A DNA stretch of 64,000 nucleotides from Myripristis murdjan (GCF_902150065.1 NC_043987.1:25323987-25387986); one strand, 5' to 3'. Shown: positions 14,966 to 63,736, counted from the first letter of the stretch. Notes: generated by a model from the letters alone, not told the origin. A program made the numbers and translations.

Positions 14966-15200
14966 CTCAGGTCAGTGCAGAGTGTCCAGATCTCTCCAGG
15001 GCAAAGCTGTTCCTCCAGGAATTTGCAGCAGGCTTGTATGATGCTGATCATGGAGAAGTGGCCTGCAGCTTCCAGAAGCTTCACCACATCCTCCTCTGTC
15101 TCTGGAGCGGAGTGGGTGTAGTCATACTCGATTATAAGGCGCATCATATCGGGCGACACTCCCAGGATGTTGTAAACTCGAGTCACTGATGAGGAGAGCT
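14950..15200 (-). pseudogene. klhl10-like exon 2, BTB C-terminal part and BACK start
   Basis: Open for about 80 codons. It covers VYNILGVSPDMMRLIIEYDY, EEDVVKLLEAAGHFSMISII and CCKFLEEQLCPGEIWTLC, then jumps to EAQLFILHHFEE. KLHL10 has about 18 more residues before FILHNFEE, so a small internal deletion is likely. FILHHFEE is the first unit of the tandem array. Confidence 0.8.
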
Positions 15201-15399
15201 CTGTGGGATCAGGATGCAGATGATGGCAGGGGACTGGAAAATAAACAATTTGAGCACTCTCACATAATCTTCTCACAGCACATGATGATGTATATCTGTG
15301 CGCACACATATTCCCTATACACACATCCTCGAACATGCAAACACATAAACACGCCCCCTCACATCAGCAGGCATAGACACAATTTGGCACTTTTCCCAC

Positions 15400-15549
15400 T
15401 TGCCGGAAGTATTAGCCACAGCCACAGGGATTGGTCTTGTGGGCGTTAAATTCAATGCCGGTGACTCTGATCACCACGCCACACAGTTTCCCCTCCACGC
15501 ACAGTTCATTAAAATCTGAACATGTCATAGTGCTCATTTTCCTCTCCAT
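15400..15549 (-). pseudogene. klhl10-like exon 1 remnant (N-terminal BTB)
   Basis: From the ATG at 15549-15547, 45 codons match the KLHL10 start (human form as recalled: MERKMSAMACEIFNELRLEG). They then reach TAA at 15414-15412 where KLHL10 has CSCSSYF. After the stop, YFR is still recognisable; the following dozen residues and a donor are not. Confidence 0.8.
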
Positions 15550-18090
15550 GTGACTTCCGTGAGAGCTGGAGGTGGAACAAACAGTTTTTCTGTATCAGTC
15601 ACTATGATATACTTTACTCTGTTCTTGGACTCTGTGATGTTGTTTCCCAGACAGGTTTCAACAGCTGCCTTTGTTTGAGAATCAGAAACTTTTAAACATC
15701 TAAACAAAACAACAAACAACAAACAACCAAAACAAAACATCTCTTGGTCCACTTCAGCAGAAGTTGTTTTTTTTGCATTACAGAGCCTCACAATAAACAT
15801 AAATTACTGCAGTCGATGTTATATTAATACATAAACACAACTTGAAAACCACAATCCCATTATTTTTTTTGCAGTGTGATCCTGGTTACTCCAACAATAC
15901 CATGCTGCAACTTTTCCTGTATGATAATAAAATGGAATGAATGAAATAAGGCTCATGACTGTAGAATAAAAATGTCGTTCCGACAACGTTTTTCTTTAAG
16001 TCATCGGGAAATATCCTTTTTTGTTGCTCTGAAATAATGTGTCTTAATGCAATTTTAGGTGGAAAAGTTTGGAGGCAAGAGGACACAAGTAACGCTTTGC
16101 CATCCTTCAAGAACCACTGCTGAGATGCCCTTTAGCAAGGCACTTGCAGCTTCAGTGAAACTGCTCTGTGGCCAGGACCTTGGTTGTACTGGGGAAGCTT
16201 CCAGGTGTAAATGTCACAATCAGAATTACTTTTATTATCCAAGTAGGTTGCATAAGGAGTGGGTGGGTCACACCATTGAAATTTTTAAAGATGTAATTGG
16301 TGGCAGTTTCACAACTGGAGTTTTAGGGAATATGCATCTTTTAGAGGTGGCATGTAAAAGAAAGTACACAAGTATAACTAGTTCATGAAAAGAACTATTA
16401 TGTTAAAAAAAAAAAAAAACAGGAAATATGTGTATTTTCTGCACAATCTATACAAGATTTCTGTTGTAACGGATGGAAATGTATACAGATGTAGGGAATA
16501 CTGCAGTCAGGTGCAAGTGTTTTGAATTCTGTAACGGAGAAAAATCTGCACATATAAACTGTAATGGCAATAAAAACCTTATAAATAGGTAAAATATCTT
16601 TCCATCCAGACTACAGTAAGTGATGACTGTATTACAGCTGATTGCTGTTGTCCATTGTTCGCGCTGAGGTTGGACCACTTTTAAAAAGCTGGTTTTATGG
16701 CTTTTTTTTCTTCTGATTGTTGGGAGGAGGGCTTATAATAGCCATGCAATCCGGATCAGTTGTCTCAGCTATAAAATAAAACTAAATTGGGAAAAGTGGA
16801 TAGCTGGCATCCAAAACATTTGGGTCCACAAAGTCAGTGTCCCATCCCATTCATTGCCGATAGAGCAACTTCAGACTGCACACCTCAATGACAACACAAA
16901 TTAGAGGCTTGAGTCTCTTACTTTCAGCTGAGAATCCAAGATTTAGTCACTTGCGTATGAATTTTGATGATTCTGATAAATAACACTGGTACATTTCTAA
17001 AAAGAATGTTAAAATCCTTTCCTAGGCTGATTGCATGCAGTATATCAAGGACCCCCCTGTAGAAATGCTTTATATGGACTTTTGTGGACTTTCCATATGA
17101 TACAGGGTTGTCATGGGAACCCTCATTTTTAGGAGGCTTGTTGTTTTCTGTCTCAGGAGCCATTCTCACACATTTCCTCCCAGATGCTAACTTGTAATGA
17201 ATAACAATGATGTGAGGCTTTATTGATCTTTGTTGGGAATTTCTTTTTTGCTTCCCTCCTCTAGAGGGAGGTCAGAACAAAAGATCACAGGCCGCCCTTC
17301 TGCTCCAATAAAAGCCATAACAGTGTAATTAAACTACTCTCAGCCCCCCGACAGCCAGCTCCTCAAGGACCCCTGGAGGTCCCCGGACTTCAGTGCGGAT
17401 GGAAACCCCCTGGCTCAGCCTCCAAAGTCCAGGCCATCCACACTCAACACATCACTGTGCCAAAAAAGGCCCCGGCCCTGTTGTTATCTCATCAATCGAT
17501 AAGTGAGGGTGGGGTCTGCTCGGCGGGGCGTGGACCTTGTCTCCCAGCTGGAGTCTGTCCAGCGCACTGGGCTGCTGTCCACAGGGGCACCAAACTGCGT
17601 CAAGGCGGACACAGGAAACAGAGTGAAACCGGTAGTCACAGGGGCTTACCTTCAAAATGAAAGCATACAGTTGTCTCTTAAATTATGATGATTGTTATTG
17701 TTAAGTATAGCAGCAGCAGCAGCAGTAGCAGGAATAGTTGCGTGTATAAAATAATGAGTAAAGATAAATTATTCATGTTGGTGGCGCAGAGAATCAGTGG
17801 TTTGCATAAGTGGCTGGCACCATTCCCATTACTGACCCGGACACTCAACTGTTCATAAGAGTTCATTTCAGTGTGAATGTGTTTGTCTGTCTGTCTGTGA
17901 TGCACTGGAAACCTGTGCACGGTGTCTCCATGCTTTGCACCCAATGCATGCTGGTAGCAATACTGTGAATAGGTGATGGCAATTTTTAATGAATAAGGGT
18001 TTGCAAAATCATGAAAATCATCAAAACACAGTAATTTTTTTATTCTTATTTATATTTCCTTGTATCTATATTTTTCCTATATTTAATTAT
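15550..18090. other. Intergenic between the klhl10 pseudogene and cacnb1
   Basis: No gene recognised. It holds scattered short repeats. The stretch 17370-17660 is GC-richer but its frames match nothing I know. Confidence 0.4.
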
Positions 18091-18094
18091 TGTT

Positions 18095-18180
18095 GCTGCT
18101 GCAGCACTGTGAATTCCCCCGTGGTGGGACTAATAAAGACTTATCTTATCTTATCTTATCTTATCTTATCTTATCTTGTC
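18095..18180 (+). mobile_element. LINE/SINE 3' tail ending in (TTATC)n
   Basis: gtgaattcccccgtggtggg followed by actaataaagact and eight TTATC units is the tail pattern of fish LINEs that end in a short satellite (…gaatTTCCCC…AATAAAG…). Confidence 0.5.
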
Positions 18181-18320
18181 ATCATCATCATATATTTCAG
18201 TGATAACTTATTCTGGCTGACTCTGACTCCAAGTACAGCGTCTTAATACTGCATATTCCTTAATGGTGCAAGTATATATACGTTATTTTAGGAGAGATGT
18301 TATATTATAAATCTACTTTT

Positions 18321-18322
<2 letters not shown>

Positions 18323-18363
<41 letters not shown>
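18323..18363. repeat. Poly-T tract, ~41 nt
   Basis: A pure T run about 270 bp upstream of the cacnb1 start codon; probably the reverse-strand tail of a retroposon. Confidence 0.7.
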
Positions 18364-18364
<1 letters not shown>

Positions 18365-18631
18365 GCAATAAGGGTTTTATTTTGCAAACCAGTGCCGGAA
18401 GTACTTGTGTTATGCCGTAGATCTCACAGCCGTGTAAAAGCCTGGCGTACCAGTGCGCAACACTAGACTGGAGGGAGGCAGCTGTGCGAGGGACCAGACG
18501 CGATACATCGAGAGGAAAAAAAAAAAAAAAAAAAAAAACCCACAGCCCGGTCGATCCTCGCTGACAATGACTCTGTCAGTGCCATCATAAACACACGAGA
18601 TAGAAAATAGAATAAATAAAAAGTGAAATCA

Positions 18632-51469
<32,838 letters not shown>

Positions 51470-52908
51470 ACACACATCATACACAGAGGCAAGGGGGTTA
51501 TTGAACTGAGGGTGGAGAGGAATGTGGGGCGGGAGGGGAGAAGGGCGTGGCCCGGGTGTGGGTGTCCAAGGAACTGAAGTGTGGGCTTGGGGCCATGCCA
51601 ATCAGGCTAACAAATCAATCTGTTTACATCCCTTATCTAAGAGATCCTTTTCTCAACCTAGAGTACAATGTAAAGAAATACATCCACTGCCAACTGTCAT
51701 CCTCATCTAGTTATTCTAGAAACTCAATTTATTTATGTTTAGAAGAAAATGAATATTGGTCTGTTCGAGGTCTCTCTCTCTCTCTCTTCTTTTTGTTTCC
51801 TATGTTAATACTGCATGAATATCATGGAATCCTACTGACAGCACGAGGACAGTAATTGTTTTGATTGTGAATCTATGATTGTGATCCGTCCGACTCCATC
51901 TCTCCTTCAAATGTAGAATGTGAAGGCCGGTAGAGCTGTAGTCTGTCACGTCTGTCCTCTGCAGTCTTAAACAGGGTCTTACGTCGCCGTCCCCATGTAC
52001 AGTGTCAGGGTTTCTCGCTCTCTGTCCCCCTCTCTCTCTCACTCTCTCTTTCTCACTCTCTTACCTTACCGCACTCTTAGGAATTTCTGGAGTTGTACCT
52101 GTTTGGGGATCCAGACATTAAGAGTCTGTCACCTCCACTCTCTTATCACCAAGACCTTAAAAAGCCGGTGGAGAAGTTGCCATAATTTACCAGAGATATT
52201 TGTTGTTTTACTCACGTCACTTCGATATGAACAACCTAGAATACACCCCAAAGATACACACTTCTTCCCTGACCTGGTTGAGCCATCGTATCCCAGTCCC
52301 CCCCTTTTCTGTGTCTTGCTGTTCGTGGGTGGCTGCGGGCGATAGTTGTTTTTTAATTTATTTTATTTGATTTTTTTTCTTCTCAGCTCCCACAGTTTCC
52401 ACTCGTTCTCTGGTTTTTCGAATGTGTTGCGCATTAAAATTAAAAGCAGCACTGCAGTCGTAGTTGTGTGAATGAGGTGTCCTGCCTTAGTCTCTCTCTC
52501 TCTCACGATCCCAAACACCCTTAAACTTCAAGAAAAGCTCCAATCACAAGTGCCGGAATGTCTCGCCAAGCCATGTCCACCATCGCCACGGTGGGATGTC
52601 TTAACTCTCGTCAACACCTGTTTTCATACCATATCTGTGTCTCTTTGTGTCTGTCGGCTACTCCGCACTGTAGCCCATAATGTTGCTCCAGCACGTTGTC
52701 CATCCCATTTTCTTTGCACCAGCTGTGTCGTCTGTTTTTCAGGGCTGATGGTTATATATTGAAAAAAAAAAAAAAAAAAGAGTAGTTTTGTGTGGTAAAT
52801 CACTCCCGACTTCCACCCAAACGGCTAGCTTGTCTAATATTAAATACCATTCTCTTCTATTCTTGATTTCTGACTGACTTTAGTGTTGTTTTTTCCTGTG
52901 GACATTTG

Positions 52909-52942
<34 letters not shown>

Positions 52943-53095
52943 CTTCAGTTCTCTTGTGAGGTAGTGAGAGGAGTATCAAGTGGGGATGGGTGGGGAATAG
53001 GTGCAGCCTTGGTCTTTACTCAGTTATCTAAATGGAGAATCCATGAATGTCTTTGGTGCGCTACTTTGGCCCACCCTTGTCTTCAGTTGAATAAA
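51470..53095 (+). other. cacnb1: cacnb1 3'UTR (long-isoform) with poly(A) signal at 53090-53095
   Basis: About 1.6 kb without coding sense, ending at AATAAA (53090-53095). It includes a CT-rich stretch near 52018-52065 and a T30-type tract at 52909-52939. The boundary is inferred from the first good AATAAA. Confidence 0.5.
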
Positions 53096-56541
<3,446 letters not shown>

Positions 56542-56587
56542 ATGGGACTCCTTCTGACCAAGTTGATGACTGTGTTCGGTGACAGAG
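56542..56587 (+). CDS. arl5c: arl5c exon 1
   Basis: 46 nt from [18 protein letters not shown], ending phase 1 before gtaaag. Confidence 0.92.
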
Positions 56588-59269
56588 GTAAAGTGACTTT
56601 CACCACCTCATTGTTCCCTTTGTTAGGTTTATATTGTGCCTTTTCCCCCTCTCGTATAAGTGTTGCCATCTTTCATAGCCTTGTATTAGGATGACCTGTG
56701 TAAATGACATACTGGAAACTACAGATTCCTTTAGTATGTATGTTTTATTCTGGCTGATTTAACACTGCTGATGATTTGTGGGTGGCTTTTCTCCCTTTAC
56801 TGGAGGACGGGCTGAGGTTGCCAAGTTCATCTGATATTCTGTGACCAAAAAAAAAAAAAAAGTTTATTTACCACCATCTGCATTCACTGCCCAGCTGGTT
56901 TTAGTGTTATGTAATGACGTCTCAATATACAGTCCTACATATGTGTCTGTATCTTATCTGCAGCCAGATGTGAGGGAGTAATTTCATCATTATGCAACCT
57001 AAAGCTGAACGTGGTGTTAATTTGTGTGGTTAATTGTCACTGTGTGCAGGTTAAACATGACATGTAATTTGTCTTCCCTACAGAGCACAAAGTCATAATT
57101 GTGGGCCTGGACAACGCTGGGAAGACGACCATCCTGTACCAGCTGTAAGTGTCACCTTGATGGGACTATTTTATTACACCACAAGTGGGTTAATAATCAT
57201 GTAAAGTTTAGAAAACCCACCTGACAGACACGGATGTGTTTCTACCCACTTGTCAGATCTGATTTACAGCTACAACACAGCTCGCACTGCCTCACATCAG
57301 GTCAGTAATCCCACACTTGTCCTCTCTCTCTCTCTCTTTCCCTCCACACATCTGTAAACATCCAGCCTGACGAAGGAAGCGGTCCACACGTCGCCCACAA
57401 TCGGCAGCAACGTGGAGGAGATCTCCGTCCGAAACACTCGCTTCCTGGTGTGGGACATCGGTGGCCAGGAGAGCCTCCGAGCCAGCTGGATCTCTTACTA
57501 CTGCAACACAGAGGTACCGGCCTCTCTCTCACCGTCTGTACTCATGAGCTATGAACTCAGGACAGAGGAGGACAAAAAGTCATCAAAGTGTTTAAAAGAA
57601 GTGGGAGCATTCATTTTTATCATGGGTGGCCCTTATTAAATGATAGTCATGCTTGATTTGCATGTTGATTTGCGTCTACTATGCTAGTACTACCACTGCT
57701 CACTGACTCACTTACTCGCATTTTAAGCTTGCTTTTTGTTTTTCTTCACTTTTCGACACTTGTCACATCATGGGATTAAGTCTCTTCAACTAGTTTCTTC
57801 AAGTTTCCTTCTAAATGACGTCAGCGTTTGTTGAAACCGGTTCCTCTAAACAAGAGACACACACTCAATACAGTGATTTTCATGAGAACTGATAGAGAGG
57901 GGGGAAAAAAAAGCTGTGTTGTTGTAACAGCTCATATCAAAATGTGTGTCTTGCAGCCCGGTGCTGACTCAGCGTTGCACATTAACCTATATTGGCTCGT
58001 TGGTGTCGTACCTTGCTCTTTGTGGAGATGTTACTTACTGCTGTTGCATAACCACTTTCAGTATAATCCATAAGTGTATAGTGGCGTTCATCAAGGACAG
58101 TTTATTGATGTGATATATGCGTTTTCTCTGGTCTTGCCCCTTCAGATTGTCATTCTGGTGGTGGACAGCACTGACCGGGAGCGCCTCACATTAACCAAAG
58201 CAGAACTGCATCGCATGCTGGCACATGAGGTACGAATCCAATAAAATGTCACGTGTTGTCTACATGTCATGGGTGGTGTGTCGGTGTTGATAGCTGGCTG
58301 TTAATTAAGGGGTTACAATCATCACGATGTATTATTTTCTTTTGTTTCTTCACCACAAAATCACCCTTACAGTACAAAGAGATCACAACAGGATTGGTTT
58401 TATGATGGAAATGTGGAAGGAGCTCATTATAAACCAGCTTCACCAGCTATTGGCCAATGGGTACTTTTTCTTTTGTTTCCTTCCCTTACGTACCCTTTCA
58501 CTGATAGGAAGCATAATTTGCCAATGACATGCTGAAGCCTGAGATCTGCTGGTCCTGTCAGGGTGACTAATTGCACCACAGACATAGAAACTGCTTACTA
58601 ACCGCGTGATGAGGAACTGCGTGAATCACCAGATTGACATGTGCGTCTTTGGTTGTTCCGCTGATGTTGCTGTTTTCTGTTTTTGATGGTGACGCGGAGA
58701 ACTCTTTGGTGGTTTCCACCGAAAAAAAAAGTTTCAGCTCTGTGAACATTAAGATACCGAAAGCAGCGTCAGTAACCCAACCTTTTATCTGTGGGTGTAG
58801 GACCTGCAGAATGCCGCCATTCTGGTTCTGGCCAACAAACAAGACGTGAAGGGCTCCATGTCGGTGGCAGAGATCTCCCAGAACCTCACACTCAGCTCCA
58901 TCACCGCTCACCCCTGGCACGTCCAGGCCTGCTGCGCCCTGACAGGGGAGGGGTGAGTACCGATGACACACCACACTCTCTACCTGCCTCTGTCTGTCTC
59001 TGAGCTGCGTCAAGCATGTCTGCTATGTTTGCATGCTGATTAAATACTGGATCCAGTTGCTTTATGTGTTTGAGGCGGTGCAAAAAAAAATAACACACCA
59101 CTGAGAAACCTTTTTTCCTGACTAGTGCTGTGGCAACCCGTCATCATGGTGCATTTTCTCAATTCTCTAAATGCATTCCTCCTCTTTTACCAATTCCTCT
59201 CTCTCTCTGTGTGTTCACAGTCTGCCTGCCAGTCTGGACTGGATGAGGTCGAGGGTGATAGCAAACTAA
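56542..59269 (+). CDS. arl5c: ADP-ribosylation factor-like 5C, six exons
   Basis: Joining 56542-56587, 57084-57144, 57366-57513, 58146-58229, 58801-58952 and 59221-59269 gives 540 nt, 179 residues plus stop, equal to ARL5A length. It starts [20 protein letters not shown] (Gly2 is a potential N-myristoylation site). P-loop GLDNAGKTT, switch region [21 protein letters not shown] and a CCAL guanine-binding motif are all present, so GTP binding should be intact. ARL5 proteins act at the trans-Golgi, recruiting the GARP tether. The C-terminus [16 protein letters not shown] shares GLPA-L-WM-S and the terminal AN with ARL5C rather than ARL5A, and the position beside cacnb1 agrees. Confidence 0.93.
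57084..57144 (+). CDS. arl5c: arl5c exon 2 (P-loop)
   Basis: 61 nt after ctacag; [20 protein letters not shown], ending phase 2 before gtaagt. Confidence 0.95.
57366..57513 (+). CDS. arl5c: arl5c exon 3 (switches I and II)
   Basis: 148 nt; [20 protein letters not shown] and [20 protein letters not shown]; phase 0 out before gtaccg. Confidence 0.95.
58146..58229 (+). CDS. arl5c: arl5c exon 4
   Basis: 28 codons; [20 protein letters not shown] then LHRMLAHE; phase 0. Confidence 0.95.
58801..58952 (+). CDS. arl5c: arl5c exon 5 (NKQD motif)
   Basis: 152 nt; [40 protein letters not shown] and [11 protein letters not shown]; phase 2 out before gtgagt. Confidence 0.95.
59221..59269 (+). CDS. arl5c: arl5c exon 6 and stop
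   Basis: 49 nt after ttcacag; [15 protein letters not shown] and TAA at 59267-59269. Confidence 0.94.
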
Positions 59270-60665
59270 ATCCAGAATGGAGCAAGGCCCTGAAACCAGC
59301 CGCCCTTTAATCCTGCGCCAGCCTCTCAGGAACGGCCACCGTGCCCAGATCAGAACCGGGACTTTTTATCGTGTGTTGGACAAGTTCCTGTGAGCACCAG
59401 CTCCGTCTTAAAGCCTGCCATTTCCTTACCCAGCTGGGAGAGAGTCTACCGGGGGCGGCTCTGGGTGAGAGTCTGCCTCCGGATGAATGAGCATCAGAAA
59501 ACCTGTCAGCGCTTATGGCCGTTGGCAGGCTGGGAAATGCCACTGGCCGCCAAAAATGTTGATCAATTCTGACTCAGGGTGGTGATTTTATTTATTTATT
59601 TATTTATTCTTGCTCCGTCAGCCGCTGTCCCACACAACCGAGCACAGTTTTTGAGGTCCAATTTTATTCTAACAACCGAGTTAGTTTGTAAAACTGTGAA
59701 AGTGGCCTTCTGGGATTGATCAGCCACTGTGGGTGTACTAAAAAAAGAAAAAAAAAAGTGTTGTACCCAGTCCTTAGTTGTGTGAGTGTGTAGACGTGCA
59801 GCGAGTGTGTCCTGTGTATTTACAGGAACTGTCCCGTAGTGTCCCCAATGTCGAGGTCCAAAATATTTACATAAGGGATCCTGCCTGAATTGGGAGATCT
59901 GAGTCCATTTTCCTCTAATAAGCTAATTAGTGACCATGACAGCTCAGTTAATTTATTGTGCCATGATAATGTACCATTAAATTAGATGTATGAAGTGGTT
60001 TCTAAAATGTCATTCATTCATTACTAAACCGGAACAAGTTGCACCACAAAAATGTGCCACAGCTGAAGTAACAAATCGGTATGCAAGGCATGTAGCCAGC
60101 CATCAATGACACTGAAGCATGTTTTACGCACGCATTTTTTTTTTTTCAAGAGTATTATGTGTAGCAGTATTTATTTGCACATCTGAATTGTCTGATCTGT
60201 CAAACTATAGTTGGAGTTTTAGCTCCGTTTAACTCTGAGACAATCATAACGCCGTATCGCCTTGACCTTTGATCGATGACTCGTCGTCGATGTATTTCTG
60301 TCTTAAAAACTACTCATAATGCAACCACAAGCACCTCAGGAGTTACCAGATTAAGTAATTCCAATCCAGTTGCTGCCTACACATTTTACACAGTTGTTGA
60401 AAGCCAGTCAGCGTCCTCCCCTCCTCAGAAAAACTCAGAGGTGCTATAACGTGTAAAAACATGTTTTTGTGCCACCGAAGGGGAGGACAGCTTTCTAATC
60501 CTTCGTAGATATTGTGACGTTTTAAGTTTTTAAATGACAGAAAATTGTGTTAACATTCCTGAATGTGAAACGCAGGACTATGCTGCAAAGGAGTATGAAT
60601 TGAGTGTACTATATTTTCTGCTGTGTACAGTTTTTCAAGAATAAACATTTGCACTGGAAAAGTAG
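59270..60665 (+). other. arl5c: arl5c 3'UTR with poly(A) signal at 60640-60645
   Basis: About 1.4 kb without coding sense, including a (TTTA)n near 59588-59606. AATAAA at 60640-60645 is followed by a GT-rich stretch, the usual downstream element, so cleavage near 60660 is likely. Confidence 0.55.
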
Positions 60666-60966
60666 ATGTGACGTGTGTGTGCTGTATATAATGTTTCTCA
60701 AGTGTCCTAAAGGCTGTTATCTGGGTGTTGGGTGTGTTTGTTTTTTTCTTCTTGAGATGCCGGTAATTCAGTTGTCATCATCATATTTACAGATATTTGA
60801 TTAAACCCTGATTGAAATAACAACAGTGCCAAAACTTCGCCAAAGGTTTTACTTTCACATTATAAACTTGCTTGGGGTTGTTTTTATTGTCTGAAAACTC
60901 AACCAGTAAAGGCTTTGAGATTCCTATTTGCCAAAGCAGTTGAAAGCTTATTAATTCTACCTTTTC

Positions 60967-61008
<42 letters not shown>

Positions 61009-61406
61009 CCACATCAGATGATACAGTTCCCAAAACAAAATAGGTTGAAGTTGTTACAGCCACTTTGACAAGAAACAGTAGGCAAACACAGGTGTTACTA
61101 ATGACATTGATTAAAGCTCTGTCCACAGAGCGAAATGGAGCAGAAGCTTAATTAACAGCAGTCAGTCAATAGTATCAGTCAATGTGTTTGCCCGCTGTTT
61201 CTTATCAAAATGGCTGCAGTGAGAAAACTCCATTAACAAGCTGATTTCTTCGCTGATGACTCCGGTTATGTAACCTGCACGGATTAGTGGCGTTTTCCGT
61301 GTGATATTATAGGCTCGGCGTGAAACCTTACGTCTTTGAAATGTAGTTTTATTCCGCTTACATCAAGTTAGTGCTAAAATGAAATAAAGGAGAGAAAACA
61401 GTTTCT
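60666..61406. other. Intergenic after arl5c
   Basis: Contains a (TTA)n array at about 60970-61007. No gene seen. Confidence 0.5.
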
Positions 61407-61478
61407 AGGGGGCATCCGGATTTGAACCGGAGACCTCTTGATCTGCAGTCAAATGCTCTACCACTGAGCTATACCCCC
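61407..61478 (-). tRNA. tRNA-Cys (GCA), copy 2
   Basis: 72 nt, identical by eye to copy 1 (GGGGGTATAGCTCAGTGGT start, GCA anticodon, CCGGTTCAAATCCGG T-arm). A TTTT terminator lies about 8 nt downstream on the minus strand. Confidence 0.95.
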
Positions 61479-63664
61479 TCCGCTTGCACGAAGTGTGGAA
61501 ATGGTGTTTTATTGATGATAACAATGAAACGCCAACACTGTTTTTTGTGCATGAAATTAGTAAGGTTATCATACAATCTCTAAGCTCTATCTCTCTGCTA
61601 AGCTTGACTATATTTTAATCGACATTCGCGGCGATTAAAATGGCAGATCTGGTAACTCACCCGAGTGCCTCCTGTTGTTTGACCACTAGGGGGAGACAGA
61701 GGCTCAGACACGCTCACACTGAGCTCCCTTTACAACTGATTTTTTTTTACACATTTTAAATAAACTTACGACACACGCATATTTTTTGAGGCCAATATCT
61801 TTCTTCATCAGTGTTTCCCCCATCTTATAAAAGCTAAAGTTAGGGGCGGACAAGGTGAGAGAGGAGACATTTATTTTATTTTATTTTATTTTATTAAATG
61901 TAGGCTAAAGTTAATTTATTTCAAGCTAACCTGTTTTTCTGATCATACCACGGAGCGAGCAAAACAACGCAACGACACGCTGCTGAATTTCAAACCAGTG
62001 ACATTTTCCCTGATAAATTTTGGAATAGTTTTAAGACAACATTTATTAAACATTGTAGCCTGCAGTTTTACTTGATACTCATGTCAAATAATTAGGGTAG
62101 CAATAACAGTGTTTGTGTGCGCATACTTCTCTTATCCAGCAGGTGCAGCAAATCTGTAGAGGGGAAAAAACTAGCAAACTATCTTACCAAATGAAGAAAC
62201 CATGGTAGCTAGAGTCCTGTGTTAAGTTTTAAAGGTGTTTAATTTCAAATATTAGTCTGACACCTGTACTTTTTTGGCTGAGAGTTCAGTCTCAGACTCA
62301 AGATGTTTTATTTTTTATATATTTTATTTTCAATGGTTGGCACCTTAAAGCCACTAGAGAGAGCCACCAGGACAGAAAATAAGTTCTCCTTTTAGAGGAT
62401 TACACCTTTACTGAATCTCTTTAGACTACTGTCATTATGTGGCTGTTGAAATCAATTAAAGTTGTTTTTGTTTGTTTGTTTGTTTCCCAGTAAAATGACA
62501 GTCAAAACACTGTAAAACAAAGGGAAATGACCACCTGACACCCTTTCTGTGACTCATCTCCACTAAAAGGTAAGTTATATTATTATGTAAGTAACAATTA
62601 CACTCACACTGCAAGGACTAGCCATTCTAAAAATTTCAACAAGGTAAAAAAAAAAAAAAAAAAAAAATCACCATCAATAATCAGCATGTTCTTGAATGTT
62701 TCCCAGTTCAGGTGCCATGCTTGTACATGAACTTAAAACTTAAACTTTCAAAAAAGCTTAATATTTTTTCTCCTCCCTCTTTCTAGATATGATTAGCTTT
62801 ACCAGACATTGAGAAAGATTTGTGCCATATAATACTAGATATTGATATTGCATTATTTGCATTTAGTTATTACAAATTCAATGGAAAATATCTTTGTTTG
62901 TGCTTATATGGGCCCAGTGCTGACCCAAATGGTTGCACCAGTGTGAGGCCCAGCAGGCTTCCTACATGCGGCCCATCCCATTATGATAACTTAAATCACA
63001 GTAACTCAACTATCATGGGATGCTAGCTATATGATGGTGTGAGAGAATAAGATACTGAGACAATGAAAACACAAAAAAGTGATTTTATATGCATAAATAG
63101 GATGCACGGTTTGTTGTCTGTGTGCAGTATGATTTAGCCAGTCAGAACAGAGGACCACAGCTCTGTGTTTTATGTGTGCAGACATTTCCAAAGCCCCGTG
63201 ATACATCAAGAAGTCATGGCAGCTCCAATCCTTTGAGGTAAGAGCTATAATCGTATGTTTGGACACGGGAATACGGACCAGTCCAGTTCTTGAATCTTAC
63301 AATTAGACTGCCTCTGCCTCTTACTAAGCAGAGGTGATTAAAAAATGCAAAATGATGCAAACATGTGAAATAAGTGACTGACGTTTGTATTTTTCCATAT
63401 ACATGTCCACAACTGAGCAGAGAGTGAAGAAGAATGTTAATTTATAGTTTTGTTTTGTTTTGTTGTTTGTTTTTTGATCAATTTTGTCTATAATGTCAGG
63501 ATTGTGGCTTCAACACACTGCTGTTCTCTGTGTTGGTGTGATTTTGCCGTTGCTGCACTGTAGTTGTGTTTCTGTCAATCTACCCTCAAAACGAGACCTG
63601 TCGATAGATCGATCAGGAGGTGATGATGTCTCTCGGTGATCAATACCTGTTGAAAAACTATGTG
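61479..63664. other. Intergenic between tRNA-Cys copies 2 and 3
   Basis: Contains an (ATTTT)n near 61869-61895, a GTTT array near 62466-62485 and a poly-A tract near 62646-62667. A ccactagggggagac-type repeat end is at about 61683-61698. No coding exon recognised. Confidence 0.4.
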
Positions 63665-63736
63665 AGGGGGCACCCAGATTTGAACTGGGGACCTCTTGAT
63701 CTGCAGTCAAATGCTCTACCACTGAGCTATACCCCC
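63665..63736 (-). tRNA. tRNA-Cys (GCA), copy 3
   Basis: 72 nt with the same 5' half and anticodon. The T-arm is CCCAGTTCAAATCTGGG, a compensated variant of copies 1 and 2. TTTTT follows downstream on the minus strand. It appears functional. Confidence 0.95.

Larger units (their letters stand above)
13875..15549 (-). pseudogene. klhl10: klhl10-like pseudogene (BTB and BACK regions, Kelch part missing)
   Basis: Read on the minus strand, three blocks match KLHL10 in order. Exon 1 (15549-about 15400) gives MERKMSTMTCSDFNELCVEG and KLCGVVIRVTGIEFNAHK. Exon 2 starts after a cccacag acceptor at 15200 with VYNILGVSPDMMRLIIEY and HFSMISIIQACCKFLEEQL. Its end gives LNTKQESSVFEIHICWIAHL and YISVLLPE before a gtaact donor at 13874. 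KLHL10 is a testis-expressed CUL3 adaptor in mammals. This copy is broken: TAA at 15414-15412 in the BTB region, a stop and frameshift near 14000, part of the BACK domain missing, a huge 30-bp repeat expansion inside BACK, and no Kelch repeats visible downstream. The gene symbol names the family of origin only. Confidence 0.82.

Noticed and set aside
14480-15189. Plus-strand open frames of DEELLLKVMQ repeats across the minisatellite
   Set aside because: They are the opposite-strand reading of the klhl10-derived array. The coding homology is entirely on the minus strand.
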